64,000 bases of DNA from Bolinopsis microptera (lineage: Eukaryota; Ctenophora; Tentaculata; Lobata; Bolinopsidae), in NCBI RefSeq assembly GCF_026151205.1, contig NC_087081.1, positions 5,079,246 through 5,143,245 on the forward strand, given 5' to 3'. A model generated the notes under the pieces. It worked only from the letters and a program-made list of their open reading frames with translations, searched no databases and had not been told where the DNA came from. The position numbers were made by a program, and so were the translations under genes. Positions 26,672-38,949 of this stretch are shown here, piece by piece. Within the stretch, counting starts at the first letter, position 1. The number at the start of each line of letters is the position of its first letter.

Positions 26672-27172
26672 GGATGTCACTACAGTTACTCACACTGAAG
26701 TTGATATCAGTTAATTTACATGTTGTAGGGAGTTTGTCCTGTTGTATGTTTAACTGTGAGGTTGAACAGAACTCAGTGAGTCAAATGTTCCAACGAAATG
26801 ATCTATTAATTAACAATGATCTACGAACAGTAATCCAGCCAAGTGATGATGGCCCCGCAACTCCGCAAGCAACCCCCGTTCTTGTATGAGCTATGATATG
26901 TTGCATACAACATATGATGCTCAATAAATCTACAAATTCTTCGAGTTACAATGTAGTTATATATTTGGTTAACTGTCTCAAAAATGTCTGGCCACCTGGG
27001 CTTGTCAGCGAGGTTGCATTGGTAACAGCGAGGATTATCGAGCAGATATGTAGGCGAGGATTGCTGGCGCCGGAGCTTTTAATCTTGGCTGCTGATCAGA
27101 TGAGAGGAGTGGTCAGGGTGGGGAAAAAGGCTGGGTCCTCTGAATAGTGTATCAGTAGCTATATATAGCTAT

Positions 27173-27206
27173 ACTAAGAGGGTCTTATATATGCGACCCT
27201 CTTAGT
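27173..27206. other. Perfect 12-bp-stem hairpin
   Basis: The stem actaagagggtc pairs with gaccctcttagt around a 10-nt AT-rich loop. There is no poly-T tail of the RNA polymerase III type. Its role is unknown. Confidence 0.6.
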
Positions 27207-27689
27207 TATTTATCTTTCACATATAACACTCTTGTTGAAAGGGTAATATATCATTATTATCTGTGATCAGTCAAATTTTTGTCGTATTAGCCGAAAGACT
27301 GAGACTGATAGGTAAACATGTGTTACAAGTTGCTCCACGAGGATAAGCTGAGTTCTTGATAAATACAACCAGAACTCACATCCTCCGTCTCGAAACAACA
27401 TTGGTTGCTGTGATAAGGCCCTAAACCTTATACTGCTGTATAAGCATTAAGCATTATCTTCGTTAGTATTTTCTGTTAGTGTAAAGATGTAAGTACTAAC
27501 GAGACAACATCAAAATATGGATAAGAAGATATGACATTCAATTTAAATAATTAATGAATAACATTAAACGTAAAATAAAAGTAAAAATAAAGACAGCACT
27601 AACCGAGGCGAGAGGAAGGAGTGATGCAGGAGATGTTTTACTTTTTCCCTGCCAAGAAGTGTGTTATAAATTATAAATTATAAATCATA

Positions 27690-28612
27690 AGTTATTCATT
27701 ATTCATTATTCATTATTCATTATTCATTATTCATTATTCATTATTCATTATTCATTATTCATTATTCATTATTCATTATTCATTATTCATTATTCATTAT
27801 TCATTATTCATTATTCATTATTCATTATTCATTATTCATTATTCATTATTCATTATTCATTATTCATTATTCATTATTCATTATTCATTATTCATTATTC
27901 ATTATTCATTATTCATTATTCATTATTCATTATTCATTATTCATTATTCATTATTCATTATTCATTATTCATTATTCATTATTCATTATTCATTATTCAT
28001 TATTCATTATTCATTATTCATTATTCATTATTCATTATTCATTATTCATTATTCATTATTCGTTATTCGTTATTCGTTATTCGTTATTCGTTATTCGTTA
28101 TTCATTATTCATTATTCATTATTCATTATTCATTATTCATTATTCATTATTCATTATTCATTATTCATTATTCATTATTCATTATTCATTATTCATTATT
28201 CATTATTCATTATTCATTATTCATTATTCATTATTCATTATTCATTATTCATTATTCATTATTCATTATTCATTATTCATTATTCATTATTCATTATTCA
28301 TTATTCATTATTCATTATTCATTATTCATTATTCATTATTCATTATTCATTATTCATTATTCATTATTCATTATTCATTATTCATTATTCATTATTCATT
28401 ATTCATTATTCATTATTCATTATTCATTATTCATTATTCATTATTCATTATTCATTATTCATTATTCATTATTCATTATTCATTATTCATTATTCATTAT
28501 TCATTATTCATTGTTCATTATTCATTATTCATTTTTCATTTTTCATTTTTCATTTTTCATTTTTCATTTTTCATTTTTCATTTTTCATTTTTCATTTTTC
28601 ATTTTTCATTAT
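27690..28612. repeat. 7-bp satellite (ATTCATT), about 130 units, with variant blocks
   Basis: Long run of cattatt. It contains a block of about six cgttatt units (28059-28096) and a distal block of 11-12 catttttt-like units (28530-28605). Variants are clustered rather than scattered, which shows local spread of single mutations. Confidence 0.97.
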
Positions 28613-29100
28613 TCACCCTTAATGCTTTAATGTAAACAGGCAATTAATGTTTGCCCAATGTTTAGGTATCGGTTTATTAACGATAGTATTAATGATAAGT
28701 ATAGTACTATCAGTGATCGATTGATCAGCAATTTAGTTTCTAGAAAAGGTGGCCTGAAATATTTTAAAACTTTACCAAACTTTATTTAAACAGACCACAA
28801 CGATGAAAAAATTGACAAAAATATGACAAAATTTCGGTTTTTTAATAATTTTGAATACCTTCGAGTTAGAGCGTTCATTGTACCGTCCACGTTCGAAAAG
28901 GTAGCTATTTTCGTAGTCGAAAAGTGCACTTAGTATAAAAGTGGGGCTAGATCAGAGCAAAGTTGGGCTGATGAGAATTAATAAAGTACGTGAAAATATA
29001 AGTTGGGAGGACAATTCTTAGAATCGGAAATAGTTTGAATTTGATCGAAGAAGGAGGGAATTTGATTTAACAGTAATGGTACGTAACTTAAAAATTTGCA

Positions 29101-29106
29101 TTTATT
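29101..29106 (-). promoter_or_regulatory. Candidate poly(A) signal AATAAA of the five-exon gene
   Basis: AATAAA on the minus strand, about 207 nt downstream of the proposed stop at 29313-29315. Position and spacing fit, but the motif is common in AT-rich DNA. Confidence 0.35.
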
Positions 29107-29312
29107 GGTCTTCAAAGCACTCTTTTACTAGTTTATAGGCGACTACATTTCATTTTTACTGTAAATCGGCTTGAAAAAATCATCCAAGAGATCAAGAGAT
29201 CGTTAAATGAAACTAAAAAGGCCTCACATTCCTATACCATGTACATCAATCATTGTTGACATTATTAGTGCAGCTATAATACATTGATATACTGATTAGC
29301 AATATTCATATT

Positions 29313-30819
29313 CTAAAGAGGCGTTCTACCATAGTTATTGGAATCTGTTGCATATATTACATACCTGTCACCACTTATATATACAGCTCCTTGCTGGTAT
29401 ACACAGCTTTATATGCAGTGTTAAACATAATATATGTGTGATGTGTTCAATTGATCCTGTAACGGGTGTCTGATGGGGCTGAGCTTGTTTCAATAAATGG
29501 GGTCGCGGCAAAAGGATGTTTATATAATATATGGTGGCAAGATTACCACATTTACTGGGAACGTTTCTGATAATATTTCGCACATTGGCTGGCACTTACG
29601 TTCCGGTAGTGCGTGCCCGATTATGAATTTGGATTCGTGTGTTCTAACTTGTCGGTCAACAATTCTCTCTCAAGCTCGAAATTAAAAAGAAATTTGGCTG
29701 AATCTTTATAAGTTTATATGCTGGTTGCTAATATACCAGTCTTTATTCTGGCTACCTAAACGCTTGTAAGAAGCTAAGCGACCTTTAATCAGGTCTGTCG
29801 GAATAATTGCCTTTAAGTTCAACTCACTCTAGTAATTAATTAATTAGTAATTAATCAATTAACTCACTCAAGTTCATGTTCTGCGTGGTGTGCCGCTGCA
29901 GCTGCGTCTTGTAACTTGTGCTAGAAACATTTTAAAAATCACTTAATTTTTCAAATTGTACTAATTAGAAATTAGAAAAGAAAGGTTGATTAGCAATTAC
30001 GACTGTAGATTTTGAGTACCTCAGCTGGTTTAATTAGGAACTGAATGTTTCAAACCAATATGTAAACTAACCCGTATGTGAAGCATTGGACTCTGATGCC
30101 TCCTCATGGGAGCAGGTGAGTTGGGCCTCATCGCAATATTATTGTTAGAGCATCCAGCAGAAGCAGAAGACACTCTTCGTCTAGGATAGCTGTTTGGAGA
30201 CAAATGAAAAGGACTGTGGGGGGCGTCCATGGACCCTGCAGAACATTCCGTGTTTGCTCCTTTAGAAATATATTTGTTTAGCAGAGAAATTTATTGGATA
30301 TTATAGAAACTTCGCTGATCGTGAGCACTTCTTCAAGTATTATATACAAGGTACACAATCATGACGAATAAGATAATTTAATCCTATATAATCGAAGAAA
30401 TCAGTTACCTCGTGAAATGAAATTTGACGGACACCAAACATGGTAGCATATGCCCATAATGAATGATTGGCTACCCAATCGTTGTGATAATAATATGATT
30501 TGTAAAGCTTCTGGCAATTGCTCATTGCGGCATGATAAGAGGTAGGCTCAAATGAATCCTTTGATAAATCAAGCAGACAGTATCATCGTATATTACACCC
30601 ACAGCATGTAAAACCAGTATTTTAAGGTATTAATAAAATGAAAAAAGGTGTTGACTTACGTTTTCTAACCCTTGTAATGTCAACAGGAGGAGCCTCCAAA
30701 GACAAAGATATTCGTTTGTGTTTAGGTCCAGCGGGGGGTTTTGTCTGCTTGTTCTTCTCTCCGGACATCTTTCTCGATATCTTGACTTTCTCTCCGGATA
30801 TTTTCCTTACTACTTTCAT
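29313..30819 (-). CDS. Small five-exon gene, basic Ser/Pro-rich protein of unknown function
   Basis: No family recognised. Proposed exons: 30660-30819 (ATG at 30819, donor gtaagt, phase 1 out); 30072-30235 (acceptor ttctgcag, donor gttagt, phase 0 out); 29868-29920 (acceptor gtttctag, donor gtgagt, phase 2 out); 29600-29664 (purine-rich acceptor gagagag after a T-rich tract, donor gtaagt, phase 1 out); 29313-29344 (acceptor caacag, TAG stop). Lengths 160+164+53+65+32 give 158 codons with every phase matched. The protein starts with a Lys/Arg-rich region containing a doubled (I/M)SGEK motif. Pro/Ser/Arg-rich segments (SPFHLSPNSYPRRRVSS, RPNSPAPMRRHQSP) follow, then an Ala/His stretch (HKLQDAAAAAHHAEHEL). 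The composition suggests a disordered, possibly nucleic-acid-binding or phosphorylated protein. The first two exons are well supported; the last two are tentative. An inverted transposon nest starts about 50 bp upstream of the ATG. Confidence 0.45.
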
Positions 30820-30871
30820 GTCTCTACTTTCTTTCAATTAGTAGTCATTATACGTCATATCACTTCTGGAA

Positions 30872-31370
30872 ATCACAGTGCTGGCAAGCACGACCGTTGC
30901 ATTTATTGTGGGTATACTATGTACCCCATTTACTATTATACCCCCTTTACTATTATACCCCCTTTGGTACACGTTACAAGCCTCTTTCGTGCACGCGAAG
31001 CGTGCACTCCGGCAGGAGTTTTTCATTAAGACTCATTAAGACTCATCGGAAGTCGTTCGACAGATTTATTTTTAGTTCAAAACATTCTAATTTGATGTCA
31101 AAGATGACAGGAATAAAAAATAGTTATGTTGAGATTTTTAAGAAATTTGCATAAAATACTCGCCAGCACTGTTATACGAAATTCGGTAAAAAACCCAAAA
31201 TCGCCATATTCAGGTGCCTTAAAAACCATGTTAAAATTGAGTTAGAGATCTGAAATTTTTTAGGACGTCTAGACGTTGACCAAATCGATTGCGAAAAAAG
31301 TTTCAAGATTCAGGAGCATCGGGAAATGGGTTTTCTAGAACCCCTGTTTTACGACAGATTGTCGTGATAC
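30872..31370 (+). mobile_element. Dispersed element A, copy 1 (about 0.5 kb)
   Basis: From atcacagtgctggcaagcac to cgacagattgtcgtgatac; an inverted second copy lies at 33022-33541. Inside are the hairpin gtgcacgcgaagcgtgcac and a doubled tataccccctt motif. A shorter inverted pair (acagtgctggcaag at the start, ctcgccagcactgt at about 31160) suggests a 300-bp MITE within it. No coding capacity; superfamily unclear. Confidence 0.65.
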
Positions 31371-31391
31371 ATACATACATATACATATACA

Positions 31392-31981
31392 TATATTTTA
31401 CCAAAACCCATAATCATGGGTAGAGTGGACCGCTGCCAGTGTCTCTCTTTCCCAAACAAAAGGAAATGATATTAATTTGATTGACCGTTCTCAAATGCAA
31501 AATGATACCGAGAATGAAATCAGTCGCTCGCTTTTCCCATTCATTCACGGCTTACAATCAATCACATGCTGTAAAAATTCCTTTGGGTTGCGTTCGGGTC
31601 GATATACCTAGTATTTCGGGATAAGGGTGGTACTGGTAGTTAGTATTCATTCACGGCTTACAATCAATCACATGCTGTACAAATTCCTTTGGGTTGCGTT
31701 CGGGTCGATATACCTAGTATTTCGGGATAAGGGTGGTACTGGTAGTTAGTAAATTAGCTGAAGTTTATTGAATCTTTATTGCTGAGTACAGCTGCCTTCG
31801 GGTAGTTCTTCTTAATCTATTACAATTGTAAATTAATGGAAAAAGCGAGCGACCGATTTCATTCTCGGTATCATTTTGCATTTGAGAACGGTCAATCAAA
31901 TTAATATCATTTCCTTTTGTTTGGGAAAGAGAGACACTGGCAGCGGTCCACTCTACCCATGATTATGGGTTTTGGTAAAAT
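31392..31981 (+). mobile_element. Inverted-repeat element E, copy 1, with internal 106-bp duplication
   Basis: Bounded by inverted copies of about 165 bp starting ttttaccaaaacccataatc. The interior holds a 106-bp direct duplication (cattcacggcttacaatc onward, starts 31541 and 31647) absent from copy 2. Non-coding, MITE-like, superfamily unclear. Confidence 0.8.
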
Positions 31982-33021
31982 ATCATCTCTTTTTGATTAT
32001 AATGTCATATCAGGATACTTTATAAAATCGAAATATAAACTGATGTCTTCATTAATAAGGAGGAAGTTTCAACGATTTCGAAATTTTTACTTAAAAAACA
32101 TTTCCTTGTGTTTAAGTAAGCATATCGGTCTATCACTGACTGAACATAAAACATTATAATCATTCAAGTTGCCATTAACTTCATTTATAATGACATTGAA
32201 CTGTCGTGGTAAAGCAGAATTTGTTCGAAATCACGAATGAGCATAATTCTCACCGTTCGCACGTGCAAACTTTGAGCGGACGTTACGTGCGCATCCAATA
32301 CTGAATCGCCGTAAATTTTTGCATAGCGGTATTTTATATATAGTTTGATAAGCGTGCAAAGTTTCAAAAGATTTCAAATAGAACTTGGATCACAACGGGA
32401 CTCCAAAGTTGATAAAAATCGTGAAAACACCAATTTTCAGTGATTTTAGCAATTTTTAATCAATTTGGGCGTGTCCCCACGTGTGCAACTTTTTGATTTT
32501 CAACTTTAAAACTAGCCTAATGCACAATTTATACCTATAGGAAGCAGAACTGAGCTCCACAACCCAAGGGATAGCCCAACACCAGAGAATACTAAATCGC
32601 AAAATTGACGTTTTAAAAAAATAATTTTTCAAAAAAGCACTAACTTCAAAGGCAAATATCTTTATGAAGGAGTAAGATAAGAAAACTTTCCGGTAGATTT
32701 TCAGAATGCTTGAACAATTATCTAAGGTAAAAATTTCCTCAGATTTTAAATAAAATTACATCTTAATGGTTTAAAATTAATTTTAAAAGTTATTACTTTG
32801 TCGAAAATCAAGTTTTAAAAACGGTTAACTTGATGACGTCATCAAGGGGTGTTTATGACGTCAAATAATTTTTTTATACAATGTAAACTAAAGTGTAAAC
32901 AATTATTTTAAAGACCTGTGGTCGGAAATGGCTGTATCTTTTATACTTTTGAATCTATGGACACCTAAATTTAGGATACAATTGACTATATTTGACTGTC
33001 AAAGCGTCTATCCCTGAATAT
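31982..33021. mobile_element. Left arm of a 2.1-kb foldback element
   Basis: About 1.04 kb matching, in reverse complement, the segment 33542-34562. Scattered mismatches and small indels show the arms are not brand new. Includes gacgtcatcaaggggtgttt and gcgtgtccccacgtgtgcaa. Non-coding; ORFs in it are by-products. Confidence 0.85.
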
Positions 33022-33541
33022 GTATCACGACAATCTGTCGTAAAACAGGGGTTCTAGAAAACCCACTTCCCGATGCTCCTGAAGCCTGAAACCTTTTTTG
33101 CAGTCGATTTGGTCAACGTCTAGACGCCCTGAAAAATTTCAGATCTCTAACTCAATTTTAATATGGTTTTTAAGGCACCTGAATATGGCGATTTTGGGTT
33201 TTTTACCGAATTTCGTATAACAGTGCTGGCGAGTATTTTATGCAAATTTCTTAAAAATCTCAACATAACTATTTTTTATTCCTGTCATCTTTGACATCAA
33301 ATTAGAATGTTTTGAACTAAAAATAAATCTGCTGAACGACTTCTTAATGCCTGAAAAACTCCTGCCGGAGGCGGCGGCCTTCGGCCGCCGCCTCCGGCCG
33401 GAGTGCACGCTTCGCGTGCACGAAAGAAGCTTGTAACGTGTACCAAAGGGGGTATAATTATAGTAAAGGGGGTATAATAATAAATGGGGTACATAGTATA
33501 CCCACAATAAATGCAACGGTCGTGCTTGCCAGCACTGTGAT
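33022..33541 (-). mobile_element. Element A, copy 2, inserted at the centre of the foldback
   Basis: Inverted copy of 30872-31370. It differs mainly by an extra 31-33 bp GC hairpin (33365-33397) next to the shared gtgcacg hairpin. It separates the two foldback arms exactly at their symmetry point. Confidence 0.8.
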
Positions 33542-34562
33542 TCAGGGATAGACGCTTTGCCAGTCAATTATAGGCTACATTCAGGTGTCTGTAGATTTGT
33601 ACCTATAAAAGATACAGCCATTTCCGACCACAGGTCTTGCAAATAATTGTTTACACTTTAGTTTACATTGTATAAAAAAAATTATTTGACGTCATAAACA
33701 CCCCTTGATGACGTCATCAAGTTAACCGTTTTTAAAACTTGATTTTTGACAAAGTAATAACTTTTAAAATTAATTTTAAACCATTAAGATGTAATTTTAT
33801 TTAAAATCTGAGGAAATTTTTACCTTAGATAACTGTTCAAGCATTCTGAAAATCTACCGGAAAGTTTTTCTAGCTTGCTCCTTCATAAAAATATTCGTTA
33901 TTGAAGTTTGTGCTTTTTTGAAGAATTATTTTATAAAAACGTCAATTTTGCGATTTAGTATTCTCTGGTGTTGGGCCATGCCTTGGGTTGTGGAGCTCAG
34001 TTCTGCTTCCTATAGGTATAAATTGTGCATTAGGCTAGTTTTAAAGTTGAAAATCGAAAAGTTGCACACGTGGGGACACGCCCGAATTGAAAGAAAATTG
34101 CTAAAATCACTGAAAATTGCTGTTTTCGTCATTTTCTGTCAACTTTAGAGTGCCGTTGTGATTACAGTTCTTCTTGAAATACTTTGAAACTTTGCATGCT
34201 TATTAAGCTATATATAAAACAATTACATGCAAAAATTTACGGCGATTCAATATTGGATGCGCACGCAACGTCCGCTCAAAGTTTGCACGTGCGAAAGGTG
34301 AGAATTTTGCTCATTCGTGATTTCCAACAAATTCTGCTTTGCCACGACAGTTTAATGTCATTATATATGAATTTAATGCCAACTTGAATAAGTATTAAGT
34401 GGCATATTCAGTCAGTGATCGACCGATATGCTTCCCTAAACACAAGGATATGTTTTTAAAGGAAAAATTTCGAAATCGTTGAAACTTCCTCCTTATTAAT
34501 GAAGATATCAGTTTATATTTCGACTTTATAAAGTACCCTGACATTATAATCAAAAAGAGATG
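33542..34562. mobile_element. Right arm of the 2.1-kb foldback element
   Basis: Reverse complement of 31982-33021, from attcagggatagacgctttg to caaaaagagatga. Confidence 0.85.
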
Positions 34563-35081
34563 ATATTTTACCAAAACCCATAATCATGGGTAGAGTGGAC
34601 CGCTGCCAGTGTCTCTCTTTCCCAAACAAAAGGAAATGATATTAATTTGATTGACCGTTCTCAAATGCAAAATGATACCGAGAATGAAATCGGTCGCTCG
34701 CTTTTCCCATTCATTTACAATTGTAATAGATTAAGAAGAACTACCCAAAGGCAGCTGTACTCGGCAATGAAGATTCAATAAACTCCAGCTTGTTCAATAA
34801 GTAATAACTACCACCCTTGTCCCTTACCCCGAAATACTAGGTATCGACCCGAACGCAACCCAAAGAGATTTTTACAGCATCTGATTGATGTAATCAATCG
34901 AAACTTATTTATACAATTCGTAAGCCGTGAATGAATGGGAAAAGCGAGCGACCGATTTCATTCTCGGTATCATTTTGCATTTGAGAACGGTCAATCAAAT
35001 TAATATCATTTCCTTTTGTTTGGGAAAGAGAGACACTGGCAGCGGTCCACTCTACCCATGATTATGGGTTTTGGTAAAATA
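34563..35081 (-). mobile_element. Inverted-repeat element E, copy 2
   Basis: Same 165-bp terminal inverted repeats as 31392-31981 but with a shorter, single-copy interior. Its placement mirrors copy 1 around the centre of the foldback, so the whole 31392-35081 block reads as one nested palindrome. Confidence 0.8.
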
Positions 35082-35089
35082 TTGTTATA

Positions 35090-38000
35090 TCTTTATATGA
35101 ATTTTAGAGGGAATTATTATAAATATCAGTGAGTTGTATCATTTTCGACAATAGTTGGTTTTTTTGCGGCAAAATCCCACGAATAGGATGTACTAAGTAA
35201 TTTGTTTGCTGTTGAGGCATTATTCTTTCTTGCTTTGATGTTTTCTTGTAATGAAAATGTGCGGAAGACGTTAACTTTTACTTTTGATTTGGACTTTATT
35301 CAGTTGGCATAATTAGTTGGTAATTTTTATGTAAATGCCTACAAAAAGGAAAGAATCTTTTTAAAGATTTTTGCAGAATTTTCACAAGGTTCGGTTCCTA
35401 AATTGAGACTTGATTATGCATTTTCCTGCGTTAATGAAACTGGTTTTAGACTTAAGGCACAACAAATAACACAAACTAAATCAAACCGAAAATAAATTGA
35501 AACGTGACCAGTACCTGAGTAAATCAAGTGACCAGAACTTGAGTCACGTGACCATGACCTGAGTCAGAGTAAATCACACTCCTTGGAAAATTTCGCTTGA
35601 AAGCAGTACAATTTTCTGGGTGATCAATTAAACTCAAACAAGAAGCGCCCTCAACGGGAAGTATAAACGGCATCTGACATCTGTTCCGATTTAGACAAAC
35701 CTAAGACTTCGGGGCGGGAAATCCTGACAATCTCGACTGTTTATTAGCCTTTGATCTAAATTAAAGTGTCATCTGAAACACAGTTACAAGGAGCAAACTG
35801 TTTTACAAAAGTGCTCAAAATAGCTGGCATGAATTATAACGACGTTTAACGTGAGTTAAGTGACTTTTGAAAGTATAATGAGCCTGATAATCAAATATCA
35901 GGAAGCTAAGATATCCGACGTTGAAATGGAAATTTTGCTTTATTAAATGTAAAACCTCTCTTGAAAAGGAGTGATAATAAAATTAAAAATGATATCACAA
36001 CAAATAAAATAAAGCAAAGGCCAAAACTGTATAATATAAAAGCTTGAGACGAGAGCACGGGGAAAAAAGAGCTCGAAACTGCAATAAAATTACACTAAAA
36101 GCTCGAAATATGGTCGAAGCCAGCTGTGTTATAATCTACTTGTAGACACTAAGACAGCATACCAAGTCCCCAAAATCACGTCCGCCCACGGTTTTGACCG
36201 GAGAGTCTCTTATTTGCTTCTCAATTAACATTAATTAAGAGGCCAGCTGTCACAGTGTCACGAGCTCGTTATAGGTGTGTTTCCGAGACGACACACGTGA
36301 CGTTACAATGTCTACAGTACCATAACACAGCCACTATAATTACTGTGAATATATATGCATCGTGATGGAAACGTTTTAAGCGGGTAAACGCCAGTCCGAA
36401 CCGTGGCTCCATAACATGAAGCTGCCTCGTTTTAATAAAGCACTATAATACACCTTGCACCAGATTTGGAAGCCCCTGAACACTGAACCAGTTAACGCCT
36501 CACCTAACGAGATTAACAAGAAAAATGCGGGGGTGTGATGGTGACAGAGAGAAAGGTTGCAGCAAATTTAAAATCAGAAAAGTGGCAAAGTCAAATAAGG
36601 AAATCCCTTTAAAAGTCACATCCCACTCTACCGGGCTCTCTACAATAAGCTTCACAAGGTGATTTAAGAAACTGTTGAATTCGCGAGAAAGAAATGTTAG
36701 GTGCATATTTCATCATCACTGAAAAGTGCGCTGTTACTGTTACTGATGATAATACAATTATGGTATTATACTCCAACTCGGCCAATCTATTACAAATAAA
36801 CAACTTTTTTTGCTCTCAAGTTTTAACCGTCTTGTAGAGTTGTAAGGTAATTTTCACTAAACTAAAAACAGCTAAAAACAGCTAAAACAGCTATAAAACA
36901 GCTAAAAACAGCTAAAAACAGCTACAAAAGTACAAATGACCGGGCAATTTAATCAAAGTATCAAAATAGGATGGTTTATAATGCAAGCCTTTAAGCCGAT
37001 GGATATTGTATCAACATGCAGCTTATATCACTCCAGCAGTTGCACTGCAGATTTACTGCCGCCGTAACATTGCGACACCCTGGTTTAATGGAACTGGTAA
37101 GATCAGACCAAACCAATATACCAGCTGGGATCAAACTCTGGTTATCTGTGTGGGAGTTGAAATAAATAACCATTTTACCTTCACACAGACATCGAACGCT
37201 GTAATATAAGAAGATGACGATCAGATCTCGTTGTTAAATAACCATTCAACCGATATTTGCTAGAGTTTTATAAGCAGTATAGTAACTGAACCAGGGATTT
37301 AGAAAGATTAATCGTAAACAAAAATACAACCACACGGTGCCTTATTGCGTTTGAAATTGAATTGGTCATATTTTTTTTGATAATTAAAACCTCCATCGGC
37401 ATTGTGGGCTAGCTCACAAGTATTTTCAATTGTATATCGTAGGGTCAAAACGAAAATTAAGAGGTATCAATGATGTTACATTAATCAAATAATCATACTA
37501 TTTACGATTTGAAGGCTTCGATAAATCTGACAGCTTTTAGCATACCTATATAAGCTTACAATAAAGCCACCAATTTGAGGCGGAGTATACGACAATTTAG
37601 TATTGCATAATATATTCAATCACTTTATAGATCACACTAATCTAACGGTTCCTATATGGCTGTTGCAACCATAAACAATCACAAAACTGCCACGATATGG
37701 CTTTTGCATGGCCTCGTCATGGCCAGTTCAAATTTTGAGAAGACTATCATCCTGTCCAGTTACCTTAGATGTAAGCAATAAGGATTGCAACTAAACGAAA
37801 TGGAAGCAACTCGGAGAGTATCATACCACGATTATAACAGAGTGTAGATATTGTTCAGGGTAGCAATAGCATACGTTAGTCGATAGCAGAAACTGGAAGC
37901 ATGCTAATTAATTTAAAGGGGTCCTGAGGCCGATCCTCCTGCGCTTCCATGGAAAGGTATTTGGAACGGTTTATGTTTGTCATCTTAAGTTGACAACTTT

Positions 38001-38480
38001 ACCCCGTGTTAAGAAGCTGTTTTCAAGGGCCAGTATTACGTTCAGTGACATGACAACTTTATTGGAAACTGGAAAGGTCCATGTACAAAACAGTGAGGTA
38101 AAGCGTTTCCCAAGGTTGTCAAACTCGAAATCAAAATTAATTATAACGAAATTGAATGAATTCTGGTGGGTAATTAAAACAGTACTCGGATTTAATGTTG
38201 ACGTTTAAAAGCAAACATAAGTGAATATTACCATCTTATACACTTATAATTCCTTAATTCCTGCTTTTAAATGCCACTGTTAAATTATTGTCATATTATT
38301 ATGATTACATATTATGATTACATGTTATGATCGCATATTATGCGTATCTAACTCTCCTTAAATTTGATCAAATTGACTTAAAGTAAGTACTTAGCGTCTC
38401 GAAGTTAATATTAGACGCTTCATATCTTCTGACACTATTAATACCCATTTACGTTGTTTGAACCTTGTGAATTGTAACTG
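35090..38480. other. Gene-free stretch
   Basis: AT-rich. It holds a gtgaccagnacctgagt triplet near 35510-35570 and the short array at 36871-36935. No supported gene; the short ORFs lack splice or domain support. Confidence 0.45.
36871..36935. repeat. 12-bp repeat (CTAAAAACAG), about six units
   Basis: Imperfect ctaaaaacag units of 10-12 bp. Confidence 0.8.
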
Positions 38481-38489
38481 ATATTAGTG

Positions 38490-38890
38490 AGGCTGATAAG
38501 TAATGATATGGCGGTGATTGATAAGTAATGATATGGTGGTGACTGATAAGTAATGATATGGTGGTGACTGATAAGTAATGATATGGTAAAAAAGTTAGTG
38601 ATTGATAAGTAATGATATGGTGGTGACTGATAAGTAATGATATGGTGGTGACTGATACGTAATGATATGGTGGTGACTGATTAAGTATTAGAATGCGGTT
38701 GTGACTGATAAGTATGATATGGTTGGTGACTGAAAAGAAGTAATGATATGGTGGTGACTGATAAAGAATGATATGGTGGTGACTGATAAGTAATGATATG
38801 GTGGTGACTGATAAGTAATGATAGGGCGGTGATTGATAAGTAATGATATGGTGGTGACTGATAAGTAATGATAGGGTGGTGACTGCCAAT
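38490..38890. repeat. 25-bp minisatellite, about 15 units
   Basis: Unit tgatatggtggtgactgata plus agtaa, with several indels around 38590-38770. The minus strand is open over long parts (SPPYHYLSVTTISL repeats) because of repeat composition only. Confidence 0.95.
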
Positions 38891-38949
38891 GTCTGCTCAT
38901 ATACCTAATGTCTGATGTCTCCGTCAATTTGATTGGTTCTACTAAACGG

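Noticed and set aside
26611-26889. Collagen-like (LPG)n protein
   Set aside because: Five units of a 9-bp repeat; no Gly-X-Y continuation, no ATG before the repeat, no signal peptide.
30434-30535. A 102-bp segment with a GAG|gtaact donor, as an extra exon of the small gene
   Set aside because: It keeps phase in more than one frame, but its acceptor (ttgccag after a purine-rich run) is weak and the flanking exons already join in phase without it.
38449-38927. Minus-strand ORF with SPPYHYLSVTTISL repeats
   Set aside because: Composition of the 25-bp array; frame shifts occur at each unit indel.
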